Source: Laburnicola sp. R22_1
Taxonomy: Eukaryota > Ascomycota > Dothideomycetes > Pleosporales > Didymosphaeriaceae
Assembly: GCA_014281115.1 (NCBI GenBank)
Contig: JACONQ010000011.1
Coordinates: 2,604,001-2,668,000 of the forward strand
Direction of reading: 5' to 3'
Length of the DNA: 64,000 nucleotides
The position numbers and the translations under genes were made by a program. This document shows positions 12,047 to 23,409 of this stretch, one piece after another. Each line of letters opens with the position of its first letter. The first letter of the stretch is position 1. The notes beneath the pieces are model-generated. The model was not told the DNA's origin. It saw nothing but the letters and a program-made list of their open reading frames with translations, and did not search any database.

Positions 12047-12104
12047 AGAACGGAAGCCACCCCTAACGGGAAAAGCTGGTGGGGGTCGACAGGCCTCGGC
12101 ATCG

Positions 12105-12122
12105 CTTGCCCCTAGGGGCAAG
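12105..12122. promoter_or_regulatory. Palindrome 2 upstream of A2 ORF1
   Basis: CTTGCCCC-TA-GGGGCAAG, a fully self-complementary 18-mer about 115 bp before the ORF1 start and 59 bp after palindrome 1. The centre is TA where the other sites have TG. Confidence 0.6.
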
Positions 12123-12236
12123 AGGTCTGTGCTAAGAATGCTAATTCGCGGACTCTCAACCTAATTATAAATAACCTCTTATCTTCCCAGACACCCCTCT
12201 ACCTAAACGCTCTACCCCAACAAAAGCGAAACTGCG

Positions 12237-14637
12237 ATGAAGCGCAAAGGAGTGAACGTCTCTACTGAAATAGGGAAAAGGCAACGTACGGCTGGTAAGG
12301 AAATTAGAGAGGCAGACTCTATCTACAACCAAGCTGCGCCGTACCTACTGGTAACAGCCAGATTTCCGATCAACGCACTTACCTCGGAATGGAGTATCGG
12401 TGTTAACAGGCCCATCAACCAAGCCCACAAGCGTCGCCTCCGCCAGATCTTTGACAAGGCAGGCGTTCTTCAGCGAGGCACAAGCCACTAGTTACAGGTC
12501 GCTTGTTCCAAGGCGCATATACAGCAGATGCTAGACTACCTAAAAGAGGAGGGCTAGGCTAAGACCACTATTAGTACAGGTGAAAGCGCTGAGGGCGATT
12601 CGAAGTGGCCGTCGTTCGAAGATTAGGGGAGCGTCATTAGGGGGAAGGCAGAGCTGATCACAGGGCACCATCGAGTTAAAGCTTTCAAAAAGTATCTACA
12701 ACTTCATTAGTTGCTAGAGAAAGAGCGGTGGTAGGTGTGCAGCATCTATAATAAAGGTTTTAGCCCCTGCACGTGCCAGCCAAGGCAACAAGCTAACCCG
12801 AATGATAGACACGCTTCCGCCGCACTTGCGGATCCAGCTTTGTGCCAATCGAGAAGACATCATCCTTCTAAATAACCATAGCTAGATATGGACCGAGCTA
12901 GCAACCCTAGCATCCGACAATGACCAGCTGTTTCAAGATTCGAACAAGTTAGTTAAGTAGGAAATGCTAGAGAAACTCAGGCTTAGCAGTCGAGTAAAGT
13001 TCCCAGTACAACGGCTAGCCACGCTATGGAAAAATCTCAGTTAGAGACCAATGATCACCAGATGGTGCCGCACCTCGATCGGGCAAGCGACTTTCAATAT
13101 TTCCACATTTAAATGGATGGCAAGCTGCAGGATAGATGATGTGAGTGCAATTTGCGTCCAAAGCTGCCCTATGCACCCACGCTAAGCGACACCCTAGTAT
13201 TAGTTCTTTGCATTTAACAAGGTTATGAAAATTATATTAGAGATCTAAGGCTAACATAGACTAGATGTTTAACTAGCTAACTAGAACAAACTAGCTAGCT
13301 TGCTGCGAGTGCAAAGTGTAGATGAAGTGCAAAGTCTGTTTTATCCTAGTCTTAAGCCTGGCATAGAACCCCATCCCTTAGATACCTAGCGACAAGACTT
13401 CTTCCTAAACATAAGTAATGATGCGTACTTTAACCTGTGTCAATTAGTGCTTTTGGAGCCAGGACGCCGCTTTATTAACGTTTAGGCGCTTCTAAAGACT
13501 ACAAAGTAAGAAGAAAAGCTAATAAGCACCATAATGTCTCACGTTGTACAGTGGCTGAACAAAGAACCTAAAAAGGTCTTAGACCGCGACAACAACAAGC
13601 CCGCGCTGTAAAAAGACCTAATTCCTGCGCTGCGAGCAAAGTATGGCGACAAGGCCAATAGTGAGTCTTGAGCCCTTTAGTAGGGAGTCCTTAATCACAT
13701 ACGTAAGAACGCAAAAGAGTTTACTAGCACCACACTAGAGCACTATCTCTATAAGTATTCAAGTAGAGACGGCGACGCCTACGGCGCACGGTTCAACTAT
13801 AAGGTGTGGAGAAACATACTTTCTATTATCACTAACTTTGCAGGGCCGACTCTACAGCATAAGTATATGGCCAGTCTTATTTTAAAGGGGACTTATAAGA
13901 TTAGTCCGCCTATAGTTGCCCAAACTATGCGGGATTCTATCTATTAGATCCTAGAAGTTGTGAACGATCTAGCGCTTTAGTTAATAATTGTAGGCGAACA
14001 GCTGCTCTTAATAATATAGCTAGTTATTTATTAATAGATCTCTAAGCAGTATAAAGACGTGCCAGATTGTTACAGCGAAGACGAACAGCTATCTACTGTC
14101 CATCTGGCAGAAGAATAGTGTGCAGAGACTAAGCTGTTGTTTTAGGCCTTAGGTGGCCACATATCAGCGGCAGCACGGAAGCGTACCCCCCTCCCCTGGG
14201 TTTTGGAAGAATTAGGCACGCACAGATCTATAAAGGAGCGAGCTATGGCCCAATTACCAAAGCACAGGTCAAAAGTGGCGTTGGACGCAAGGACATCACC
14301 GCGAACAGGAGTACAGAACTAAGAATTAATTAACTTTACTATAGATGGGCTAAACAATCTTTAGAAACAGTATTATTATAAGAGCGCGGCTAGACAGTAA
14401 AGAGCTTAAGTGCGCTAGGCTTCTTTAGCCGCAGACTCTTATTAGCCTACAGATTTATTAAGATTTCTTTCTTTAAACGCTCTTACTAGCTTAGAACATT
14501 AGAGACGATTGGCCTTAGCTAAACGTGGGAGATGACAACTATAAATAAACTTAACTTCCGCTGTAGAAGCTCTAATGTTAAAGTCTAGCACCTAGCCCAG
14601 AACTATTACAGTCAGCGCTAGTGTACATAGAGAATAG
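12237..14637 (+). pseudogene. A2 ORF1: ParB/sulfiredoxin-like domain protein, RIP-mutated
   Basis: From ATG 12237 the frame runs without indels to about 12750. After a basic N-terminus (MKRKGVNVSTEIGKRQRT) comes VNRPINQAHKRRLRQIF (about residues 61-77) and ELITGHHRVKAFKKYL (about 139-154). The GHHRxxA pattern matches the conserved GxxRxxA box of ParB/Srx-fold proteins. The next recognisable part, NKLTRMIDTLPPHLRIQL, is reached by a one-base frame change near 12755. The rest, to about 800 codons, has no motif I know. TAG/TAA codons interrupt it at many Gln or Trp positions. Other parts of a ParB protein (a separate HTH domain) are not recognised, so a chromosome-partition function is not established; a nuclease or regulator is equally possible. 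Confidence 0.5.
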
Positions 14638-14682
14638 ACATCGTGTGACATATTAGTGTCCCTAGAATTAATTTCCCCTATG

Positions 14683-14702
14683 GCTTGCCCCTGGGGGCAA
14701 GC
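14683..14702. promoter_or_regulatory. 20-bp palindrome between A2 ORF1 and ORF2
   Basis: GCTTGCCCC-TG-GGGGCAAGC, identical to 347-366 in A1, about 45 bp after the ORF1 stop and 90 bp before the ORF2 start. Its conservation in both copies contrasts with the mutated surroundings. Confidence 0.6.
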
Positions 14703-14791
14703 GGTCATTATGAGATCCTACTGTCAGTTCCTGTAGGCAACCGCTTCGCCTCCTCTTATCGTAAAAATGAATCGTATCTACAGGTTCTATA

Positions 14792-17700
14792 ATAGACATA
14801 GATACATTCAACTATAAATTTTTTAACTTAAGTCCACTTTAAGACATAGATGTACAGCCAAGTTCGCCGCCTACTACTACTGCAACGCAACCAATAAACA
14901 AGCAACACAGCGATAGTAGCCTTTATAAGAATTTAGAAGACGACAATAGGCTCTACAACGCCTCACAAGGCGAATTTAGGGACAACTGCAGCAAGGGCAG
15001 TTTCGGCGACAAAGAACATATGCTTGTGGCGTCTAACCAATATTTGTAGAAGATTAACCACGCAAAGGGCGACCACAAGCTAAAGGGTAGGTGCATGCAT
15101 AGGCTTGTAGGAGGCGACTAACTATGCGGTAGTGCAGGACTTTATTGCAGCAACTAAGAGCGCCTCCTTTAATAGAGATAAAGCTATTAATATGCTCTAA
15201 AGGCGATACACAATCGACTATAGAAGTAGGAAAGCCAGCTTATAAGCAGCTGCGCCAGACGATAAATACATCCCTTTGTTCTTCCTTAACTTTCTTATAA
15301 TTATTAGACAGCCACTAAAACCAATCACGTAACTATCAAGTCAATTCTTTAATAATATAACTATTAGCTTTAAGAACTAGCAAGCCTTCTATAGTAATAA
15401 GTATATCCACAGATTGTTGTTTGACCTAGAGTACTAGACATTCTAGCTAGCAATAGCGGCCACAAGGGAGGCCTAGTACATCGTCATACATCCTGTCGCT
15501 AACGCGCTAGAAGAGCTTCTGTTAAGAGGTGAGCTTCGAAAACGTCGCGAGAGACCATCTTAGTCTAGTGCCTTATAGTACTATCACGCGAACTTCTTAG
15601 CCTTATACATTAAGCAAATATTCCTAATTAGCGAGCTTTTAGGGGAGGGTGTAGAGCTGTCTTGGAGACTTAACGGTCCACACACACAGAAGGTTACCTT
15701 TAACAAGTAGACTATATTCTAGAAGAAGTTTATGCTAGAGTAGCCTGCATACGTAAGGCAGAGTACGCAGGATACGTTCTAGGCGGAGAACCAGCCAGCC
15801 TTCCACACATATGACTACGGCGCAAACATTAAGATTAAAGCAACTAAGTAGATGCGTTCTATACTAAAGGAGACCCAACTTTGGCCAGTTAAGGAGGAGT
15901 CTAACTCTAAGGAAGATGCCATTAAGGTAGAGAATGGCGTCACATATAACGAGTGGTCTGGCGGTAAAGTACTAGGAGCTAGTGCCATCCCCCACGCCAG
16001 CTATAACTACTAAAGCCTATTCACCAGCGGGTTGGATTAACTAAGAACGGAGTTGGAGCAGAAATATGCCCTTAGCAATATTGACACCGTATCGTACGCA
16101 CTAGCGGTTGACATCAACTGCTTAGATAGGCGGTCTCTAGAGCCAGGCAACAAGCTAGCGCGCTGTCTCCTGGCCAACCGCAACATAGTTCTCCGCGAGT
16201 TTTAAGGATTGCGAGACTTTACCTTCTATCTTCTAGTGTTTCACCCAGCACATGGCAATTTCTCGTCGCCCTAACCGCCAGCATTCTTAATAGATAATCT
16301 TCTCGCTGTCATACAAGAAAATATAAGCTATTAGCATAACGGCGCAAGCGTGCTAAAGTATAGGTACTTCTAGGGTTATTCCAACATTAAGCAGAGCATT
16401 CGACATAGACCGGACGATCTGCTTACGACGAAAGGCGTCGCCACCGCTGCTCTAACATTGCCTAATCGCAACGGGGCTTTGTCTCCTTGTGTAGCCGCTA
16501 AGCGAGACCGCCTCCTGCAGCATCTGAGAGGGCAGCTAACCCCTAACAATCCTGAATCATTACGGCCTTTCGCTTAGGAGCGACAGCGCGTAGAGAGGGC
16601 AATACAAGAAGAAGAGTATACCTTTAGGATAGAGCAGGTGCTTTTAGTGCAGGTATTAAGACTAAGCGATAATAGGTGGAGCTTCTTAGCTATCCTTAGT
16701 CCCATCTTCTAGTTAATGCGTTTCTTCCTTAAAGAGCCACAATGCTACACACATCTTTTTTAATCCTTCTAACCGTCTATATTTCCCAGTGTTCTGTTAT
16801 CTTTTGCGAGCCTGTTTTTAGCAGCGATCAACAGCATCCACGCTCGGTTTAAGGCCGCCAGCTCCCGCCGCATTAGCAAAAGGGGTGTCCGCAATCGATC
16901 AACTTAGGAGCTACTGCTTCACGGGCTTTCCAAGGTCGTTAATAGGCTCGGTACTTATGCCACTTGGAACAATTGGTGGCATCGAACAAGGTGGATGGCC
17001 GTTCATCGATCCTAGAGTGCTCGACCTGCAAGGTGCTGGTAACCTCAGCCTGGTACGATGGCCTCAGCACTAGAATGGACGACCTATAATAATGCATATA
17101 GCATCCCTTGCATTTCACTATAGGCTAGAGGTCGCGGCCAGCCGCCATAGCGAAGTATAGTTCAGCGAACTTGGCGGACTAAGGGTGCAAGGGCCAAGTA
17201 GTGCTGCTAAGTTCCTTAAGGAGGTCTTTAAAAAACTATGGAAGCCTTAGATGATCGCGTTTGTCACTAACCACTGTCACCAAGCGCTAAACAAAGGCAG
17301 TCAAAGCCGTGGATTAAGCGACAGTTAGGGGATGTTACAGCTATTGGAAGACTAGCGGGAGCAAGTAAGGCGATGGACACAGGCTAAGAATCCCTTCTTG
17401 TAGGAGTAAGTATCTCAGGTGCCTTAACTGTCCTTGCAAAGATGCTAACTAGGTGTAGAGAGTACAAGCCAATCCTTTCGCTGTCCTCCCTAGGAGAGCT
17501 CGTACCATCGTCCGCTATATCATCTAGAACGCGACGCGACTTTGCGCAGGACCTGTACGACAGCTGCATGCGATCTGAACAAACGGCAGGGAGGCCGTTC
17601 TGCTCACAGAACGCGACTTGGTTTTCGGTGCTCCGCGCTGCCATGAGCCACACTGGCGTAAAGCTGATAAGCAAAGACCAATAGATTGGTGCGTTAACCA

Positions 17701-18338
17701 TAGCTATGCTCACGTGTCGAATCAAGTGCATGCCGGGTTCGTATCAGTCGAAGCTTAGCTACTAAAGGGTCACTCGGCTGGTGGGATCAGCGCCTGCGGC
17801 TTTAGCGATCGCGGCGAGGCCTGGTAGCCTCAAGCGCGCTGCTATCGAGGCTGAACACTGGGCGAAGCGTCGGCTGCCACAGAAGAGCAAGATCGACTTC
17901 GGCTGCACGATACCCTTCAACACCATACCGAAGTTGGTCGAGGATGGGTTTTGGCAGCATAAGAAGGTGTTTAGGACAGGCGACTAGGGTATATTAGAGC
18001 ACTATTAGACAGCTCGCTAATGCCTTGCAGAGTGTTTGGGCGATCCGCTCTGCGATGTGATGCTAATAATAGTTTTAACGCTAGCCTTGTTGTTAGTAAC
18101 GCCTACTGTAGCTCCTAAAACGCAAGTGTTTAGCGCAGGGCCTAAGAAAGACGGCTCTATGTTTGCAGCGAGCCTGGTCACTAGAATGCTCTGGTTCCTC
18201 TGGCCCGAGGCCTTCCCTTGGGAGGCAAACGACGGCGTCATACTCCGCGTACCAGATATAACAAAGAAAATTAGTAAGTTGGCAAAAGAGACAATAGGCT
18301 TGGCTAACGCTTACCTTTATAGAACACAAAGGCGTTAG
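14792..18338 (+). pseudogene. A2 ORF2: large unrecognised protein, more heavily mutated copy
   Basis: Homologue of 456-4014. The start codon is ATA here (14792-14794), and more Trp and Gln codons have become stops between 14800 and 16850. The intron is at 15087-15132, with the donor GTAGGT, a CTAAC branch site and the TAG acceptor kept. About 12 bp present in A1 near 2530 are missing near 16865. From about 16885 to 17100 A2 is the better-preserved copy (for example GSYCFTGFPRSLIGSVLM). Function unknown. Confidence 0.5.
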
Positions 18339-18404
18339 TAATCAACTACTTAGGGAGCTAGGTTGGGTGCAGGTTGTTCAAGGTAACTAAGATAGTCCGC
18401 GCAA

Positions 18405-18423
18405 TAGTGAGGTTATGCTTTAG
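18405..18423. other. Empty insertion sites for P1 and Copia1
   Basis: TA at 18405-18406 is the single-copy version of the duplication flanking P1, and TTTAG at 18419-18423 that of the duplication flanking Copia1. The intervening bases match 5874-5885 exactly. Confidence 0.9.
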
Positions 18424-18937
18424 GATTAGGGAGCACTGCTAAAGCGACGGAGGGAGCTAATGTCGTTAAGGTCAGATGCAGAAGGGTTCATAGGGTCTAT
18501 CTTTCGTAGCTGTGATAGCATTTGGGTCGAGCGCTGTGCTTCCATTATTGCGGAGTACTAGTATTAACGTGAGAAACGGTGAACATTTAATAGACAAGCT
18601 ATGCTAGACGTAGTTAGGAAAAATTGAGCACGGAGGTGTAATATGAGTTCTACCGAAATCGTCTCTTGTGTCTGTGTACACTAATGGCTTGTTTATACCC
18701 GCAAGGACTAGCGATAGTAGTAAGAGATATTTGGTTTATAATAAAGATCGGTTTGTTATGCTACCATTGTTCTACCGGCTCGAACAGTGAGGTCTTATAG
18801 CGATAATACTAGGAGGGGCTCTGCGCAACAAAATCCTAGGATAGCTAGTGGAGATGCGTGTTTAGGGTTTGTACAAAGTCAGATAGCTCAAATAAAAGCA
18901 CTTAGTAAACGAAGTGTAATAGGCAGAAGCCAACCCT
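18424..18937 (+). repeat. Tail of element A2
   Basis: Second copy of the 515-bp tail described for 10996-11510. It ends AGAAGCCAACCCTAT and then continues into unrelated sequence. Confidence 0.75.
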
Positions 18938-19512
18938 ATCCCAGGGCGGTAACTGGACTGAGGGCTGAGTCCAGTTTCGAAGTTAGTTTTCTTAGGGATA
19001 GAATATTCGCGCTAGCCCAAATCCTATGCGTTTATTTTATTACGTAGGCTAAGTCTAGTAAACGTTTAGGTACCAGTCTAGTTAGGTTCCTAAAGACTAA
19101 TTCGCCCCAAATTTGGCTTAAAGATTCAGCGCGTTGAGTTGCACGTTCTAGCGAATTTGCAGCCCTAAAACCTATATGGTTATAGGCGTTAGGGTTGCGC
19201 GTTAGGGTTAGGGTAAAGTTGATGAGGCGGCGATCACACCCCGGAGTACGTTCTAAGATAAGGAGGATAGAACACTAAAAGCTAAGACGCGTCGCGTCGC
19301 GAAGGATTCCAGGAGTCGAAATGTTTATATAACGCAACAGGCAGGGCGCAGGTAGTAGCAGTAACGTGCATTCAATTGCCAGCACTAGATATTATCTATA
19401 ACATAGCCTATAACCCGTTTAGCAACGTATAACCTGTCGCAGCGCCCATAATCTGTTGCAGGAACCTATTATTAGTAACCGCCCACAGCAGTGTTGCGTC
19501 GAATCCACTATT
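18938..19512. other. Intergenic stretch with telomere-like motif
   Basis: No gene visible. It holds a TTAGGG-type tract at 19188-19213 (GTTAGGG three times, interrupted by TGCGC) and a CG-rich stretch near 19290-19303. It separates element A2 from the RecQ-type relic. Confidence 0.5.
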
Positions 19513-22500
19513 ATGGCAGAGAGCAGCGTCGCAGGCGAGTTATTTAAGCATTTGCCTAAATATTTATTAGTGGTCTGCAGAGAATGCAGGTACAGCGTTT
19601 TACCTAGCTATGTCTAGAATTATTTGCAGCGTTACTACTAGATTACCTATAAGAGAGCTGAATACGTAGCAACAGAGGTTAATAGTTGGGCCGGATTAAT
19701 ACAGTATGCTAGCGAGCTAGAGGTGCCTTGTTAAACTATCGAGCCCATTAGCCAGTTACTAGTATATATGGACGGGTTGATGTGTTAATTAGAACTAGAT
19801 CAATGCTACCAGGTTTTTCGAAGCGCAGAGGTGATAAGGAAACATTGGCAAAAGGTGCACGACTAGTCACTGGCAGGCAAAGGTGGCCGTCCAAGTCAAA
19901 CAGAGCAGAAAGGCATACAGGTGCGCAGCGAGCAGGGTTGCAGGCCCGTCTATTGCCAGCGATTGTTCGCCCAAGGCGCCGGGTTGCAGTATTTCGAGGT
20001 CCAGCAACCTGATTCCACCCCCGAACCTATAGACGGCGAGACAGGTTAGGCGCAGGTCGGCAGGAATATGGACAAGGCGTGGGCCAATGTGCAGAAGCGG
20101 GCAGAGACAACAATCCAGGACGGCGCGCGGGATAAGGTGAACCTGTGGCTGGAGCGGACAGGATAGATGCTATATTTAGTAGGCATAGAGCGGTCCAAAT
20201 TGTTAGTAAGCGTAGAGGAGCCTAAAGCTAAAGAAGAGCCTATCGCAGCAGCTATATAGGAGGCTATAGACAGATTAGCGCGGTTCAGCCAGGCGTCTAT
20301 TATTTAGCGCACAGGGGTGTTTGTAAGGTTAGAGGCCATCTAGACTAAGAAGCACTAGACGTGGTTCTAGCTATTGCAGCCATATATAGACGAGAAGTCG
20401 ATTAGAGAGCATGCCCGGCCATAGAAGCAGATATTAATGTTTTTTTGGCGAACGCAGCAAGAGCACGTATGGAAGAGCCCTAAGTACTAATTTACCAAGC
20501 GGCAGCGCGAGGCGTGGGAGGCGTTGGTGAAGGAGGCCGGAGGAGCGACAGAAGAGGAGAAGAAAGAAGAAGAAGAAGAGGCAGAAGAGACAAAAGACGA
20601 AGATTCGGACAAGGAGATGACGGACGACGCAGACAGTGCGGTGGGAGAGATAGAGGCCAATAACTAGGATTAAGCAAAGGGAGGTGCGTTGGGCGACGAG
20701 CTAGAAACGTTATTAAGTATTAAGAAAGCGTGTTTAGCGTTTTGCATTGCATTGTTAAGCCAGTCTATCACCCGCAAAGAGTACGACAGCCCGTTAGTGT
20801 GTGCATTGGCCGTGTTAGGGGTTAAGGAGGATGGGTGGAAAGGTGCCAAGCAGTACCCGCCCATTTTGTCGGCCGTCATTAAGGTCGCCTAGTTTATAGT
20901 CGTGCAGCAAGCATTAGAGTTGTTAGACCTATTCGCAGGAGACGATATCGACAGCAACAGCGCATACGAGAGTGACAGTGTTAGCACCCCACAGCAACGC
21001 CGGCCTAAAGGGTGTTTGCAGCAGGTCCAGCAGATAATAGATAAGTTTATAGTGCGCGGTAGCCACGGGCCCATGTAGTGGATGTTAGATTTACGGACGT
21101 ATAGGCTGAAGATCCATTACAATACGACGTCACGCGGTTATATTGAGTGGGTAGGGCAGGATGAGTTGTTGTACAAGGAGTTGCAGTTCAACATAGCCCA
21201 GTTCCGCGGCATGGTGCACGGGTTGGCGACCGAAAGCCGGCGGTTGTTGATGGAGGATTTGTTGTTTAGCAACAGCCCGTCCGCCGAACCCGTCCCTAGC
21301 ATCCCGTGGGCGAGTTTGCGCGATAATCCAACCGACGAGCGGCCTAGGTGGAATTTTTTAAAAGACCAGCGCACCCGCATGCCCGTGGATAGAGAGCGGT
21401 GGTTGTTCGAGCGGGTTAGTTAGGACGCCTAGATTAGGAACTAGTTCATAAAGCTAGGCACCTATTTAGGCGTTAACTAGCAAGAGGTTAAGCGGTATAT
21501 AGACCAGGTGGTTGCATTTTAAGAGAAGTTGATCGTGTTGATGCATATTACGGGCGGACAGCTAGCAAGAGGGCTAGAGATTATAAGCATCTGGCACAGC
21601 AACACGGCCAAAGGGGCGCACCGCAACATATTTGTTAAGGACAGTAAGGTAGTGTTTGTGACAAGATACCACAAGGGTTATGCTGTTAGTGGCGATGTCA
21701 AGATTATCTACCAGTATTTGCCGCGCAAGGTCGGCGAGTTGTTAGTGTATTATATGTGGTTGGTGTTGCCGTTCTAGCAGCGGATGGAGGCGATAGTGTG
21801 GGAGAAGGAGGCCATTTTATCGCACATGTGGCCAGCCAATCCGAGCGGGCGCAAGTGGACAACTAATAGATTGCGGGAGGCGTTAAAGCGCGAAACTAGT
21901 GTTAGGTTGGGCCAGCTGTTAACAATTGCGGCATACCGCGAGATCGCTATTGGGATTAGTTAATAGTTTTTGCGCGGGTCCACGGCGTTTTAGCCAGAGG
22001 AGGGCGATAAGAATGACGCGTGGAATGAAGAGAATACGGCAGCTATAATCGCAGATTTGCAGGCAGGGCACACGGCGCACGTAGCGGGGTTGGTATACGC
22101 ACGAGGCATCATAGAGCAGGCCAGGGCGGTGGCCAACAAGCGACAGCAGTTCCGGATGTCGAGCATAGATTGGCATCGATTTTTGGGGTTCCCGCCAGAC
22201 GCCAAGGAGGACGATGGGTGCAAGAAGCGGAAAAGGGCGCTGTTTGAAAGCGAGGCAGACGAGGCCAGGATCAATCGATGGGGGCGATTAAGGAAGATGG
22301 ACACCGCCAAGCAGCTGCAACAAATAACAGGCAAGACAGCGACGTTTCAAAGCGTGCAGAAAGAAGCCATCGAAGCTATTGTGGCCGGAGAGAGCCCAGT
22401 TGTAGCGGTGATGCCGACAGGGGCGGGCAAGAGCATGTTGTTCATGTTGCCGGCGTGGGCAGAGCAGGGCGGCACCACCATCGTCGTCGTCCCGTTAATC

Positions 22501-23409
22501 GCGTTGCGAGGCGACATAAAGCGGCGGTGCAGGAAGTTAGGGATATCATATGCAGAGTGGGAGAGCCGGCGCCCGCCCGACGCAGCCGCCGTGGTGTTGG
22601 TGACGCCCAAGTCGGCGGTCACGCAGGAGTTTGCAACGTTCATAAACCGTTTAAAAGCAACACGGCAGTTAGACCAGATCGTGATCGACAAGTGCCACGT
22701 CGTGTTGAACTGGCGGTACACGTTCCGCAAACAGATGCAGCAGTTGGGCAAGTTGGTCGCCGCTAAGACGCAGATGGTGTTGTTGACGGCGACGTTGCCG
22801 CCCAGCGAAGAGGACGAGTTGTTCCGGCGGATGCATTTTGATCCCAACCAGGTTAAGGTATTCCGTGCAGAGACGGCGCGGACGAACGTGGCATACCGGG
22901 TGATCAAGGTGGGGAGGGCAGCCAGAAAGAAGGAGGTGGAGGAGATGGTGTTGGGCGTGGTGTGGCAGAAGTTGCGCAGGTACAAGAAGGGCAAGGTCGT
23001 GATATACGGCAATTCGGTGCGCAAGGTCAAGGCGTTGGCGTAGAGGTTAGGGTGCCATGCGTATTACGACAACGCAGTTGGCAAGGCAAGCATGTTAGAG
23101 GATTTCATGTCAGGCAGAGGGCGGGTGATTGTAGCAACGAGCGCGTTGGGCATAGGCGTCGACATTCCCGACATCCGGTGCATCGTCCACATTGATTGGC
23201 CGTTTTCCATGTTAGATTACGCGCAGGAGAGCGGCAGGGCAGGACGAGATGGGTCGCGCAGCGAGGCAGTGTTGATGGTGCAGGAGGGGGCACAGCGAGC
23301 GGCCGAGGACAAGCAAGAGGAGAAGGAGCATGAATTGGTGCGAGCGTTAGTAGGAGAAGGCGAGGCAGCGACGTGCAGGCGGGTGGTGTTAGGTAGGTAT
23401 TTAGTTAGA
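19513..23409 (+). pseudogene. Telomere-linked-type RecQ helicase, RIP-mutated and 3' truncated
   Basis: One uninterrupted frame of about 1300 codons with roughly 25 TAG/TAA codons and no indel that I detected. The N-terminus carries a C2H2-like module (LLVVCRECRYSVLPSYV) found in large fungal telomere-associated helicases, then an acidic Glu-rich linker (about 20560-20640). The helicase core is at 22340-23290: Walker A VMPTGAGKS, motif II changed from the expected D-E-C-H to DKCH, motif III LLTATLPP, and motifs V/VI ATSALGIGVDIP and QESGRAGRDG. RecQ enzymes unwind DNA 3' to 5'. The motif II Glu to Lys change (GAG to AAG) would abolish ATP hydrolysis even without the stops. hAT-1 ends it after RRVVLGRYL, so the C-terminus is missing. 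Such genes usually sit next to telomeres. Confidence 0.88.

Larger units (their letters stand above)
11511..18937 (+). mobile_element. Element A, copy A2 (complete unit as far as visible)
   Basis: This is a roughly 7.4-kb unit with, in order, a 5' region with two palindromes, ORF1 (12237-14637), a palindrome (14683-14702), ORF2 (14792-18338) and the tail (18424-18937). It lacks the P1 and Copia1 insertions found in A1. The left edge is defined only by where A1's tail stops, and the right edge by where similarity to A1's tail stops. I find no integrase, recombinase or reverse transcriptase motif, so its mobility mechanism is unknown. Confidence 0.65.

Noticed and set aside
11511..18937. Element A as a Starship-type giant element
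   Set aside because: No DUF3435 tyrosine-recombinase gene, typical cargo or recognisable ends were seen, and the unit is only about 7.4 kb.
22347..23030. 227-codon minus-strand frame across the RecQ core
   Set aside because: Antisense shadow of the helicase motifs; the sense strand carries Walker A, motif III and motif VI.
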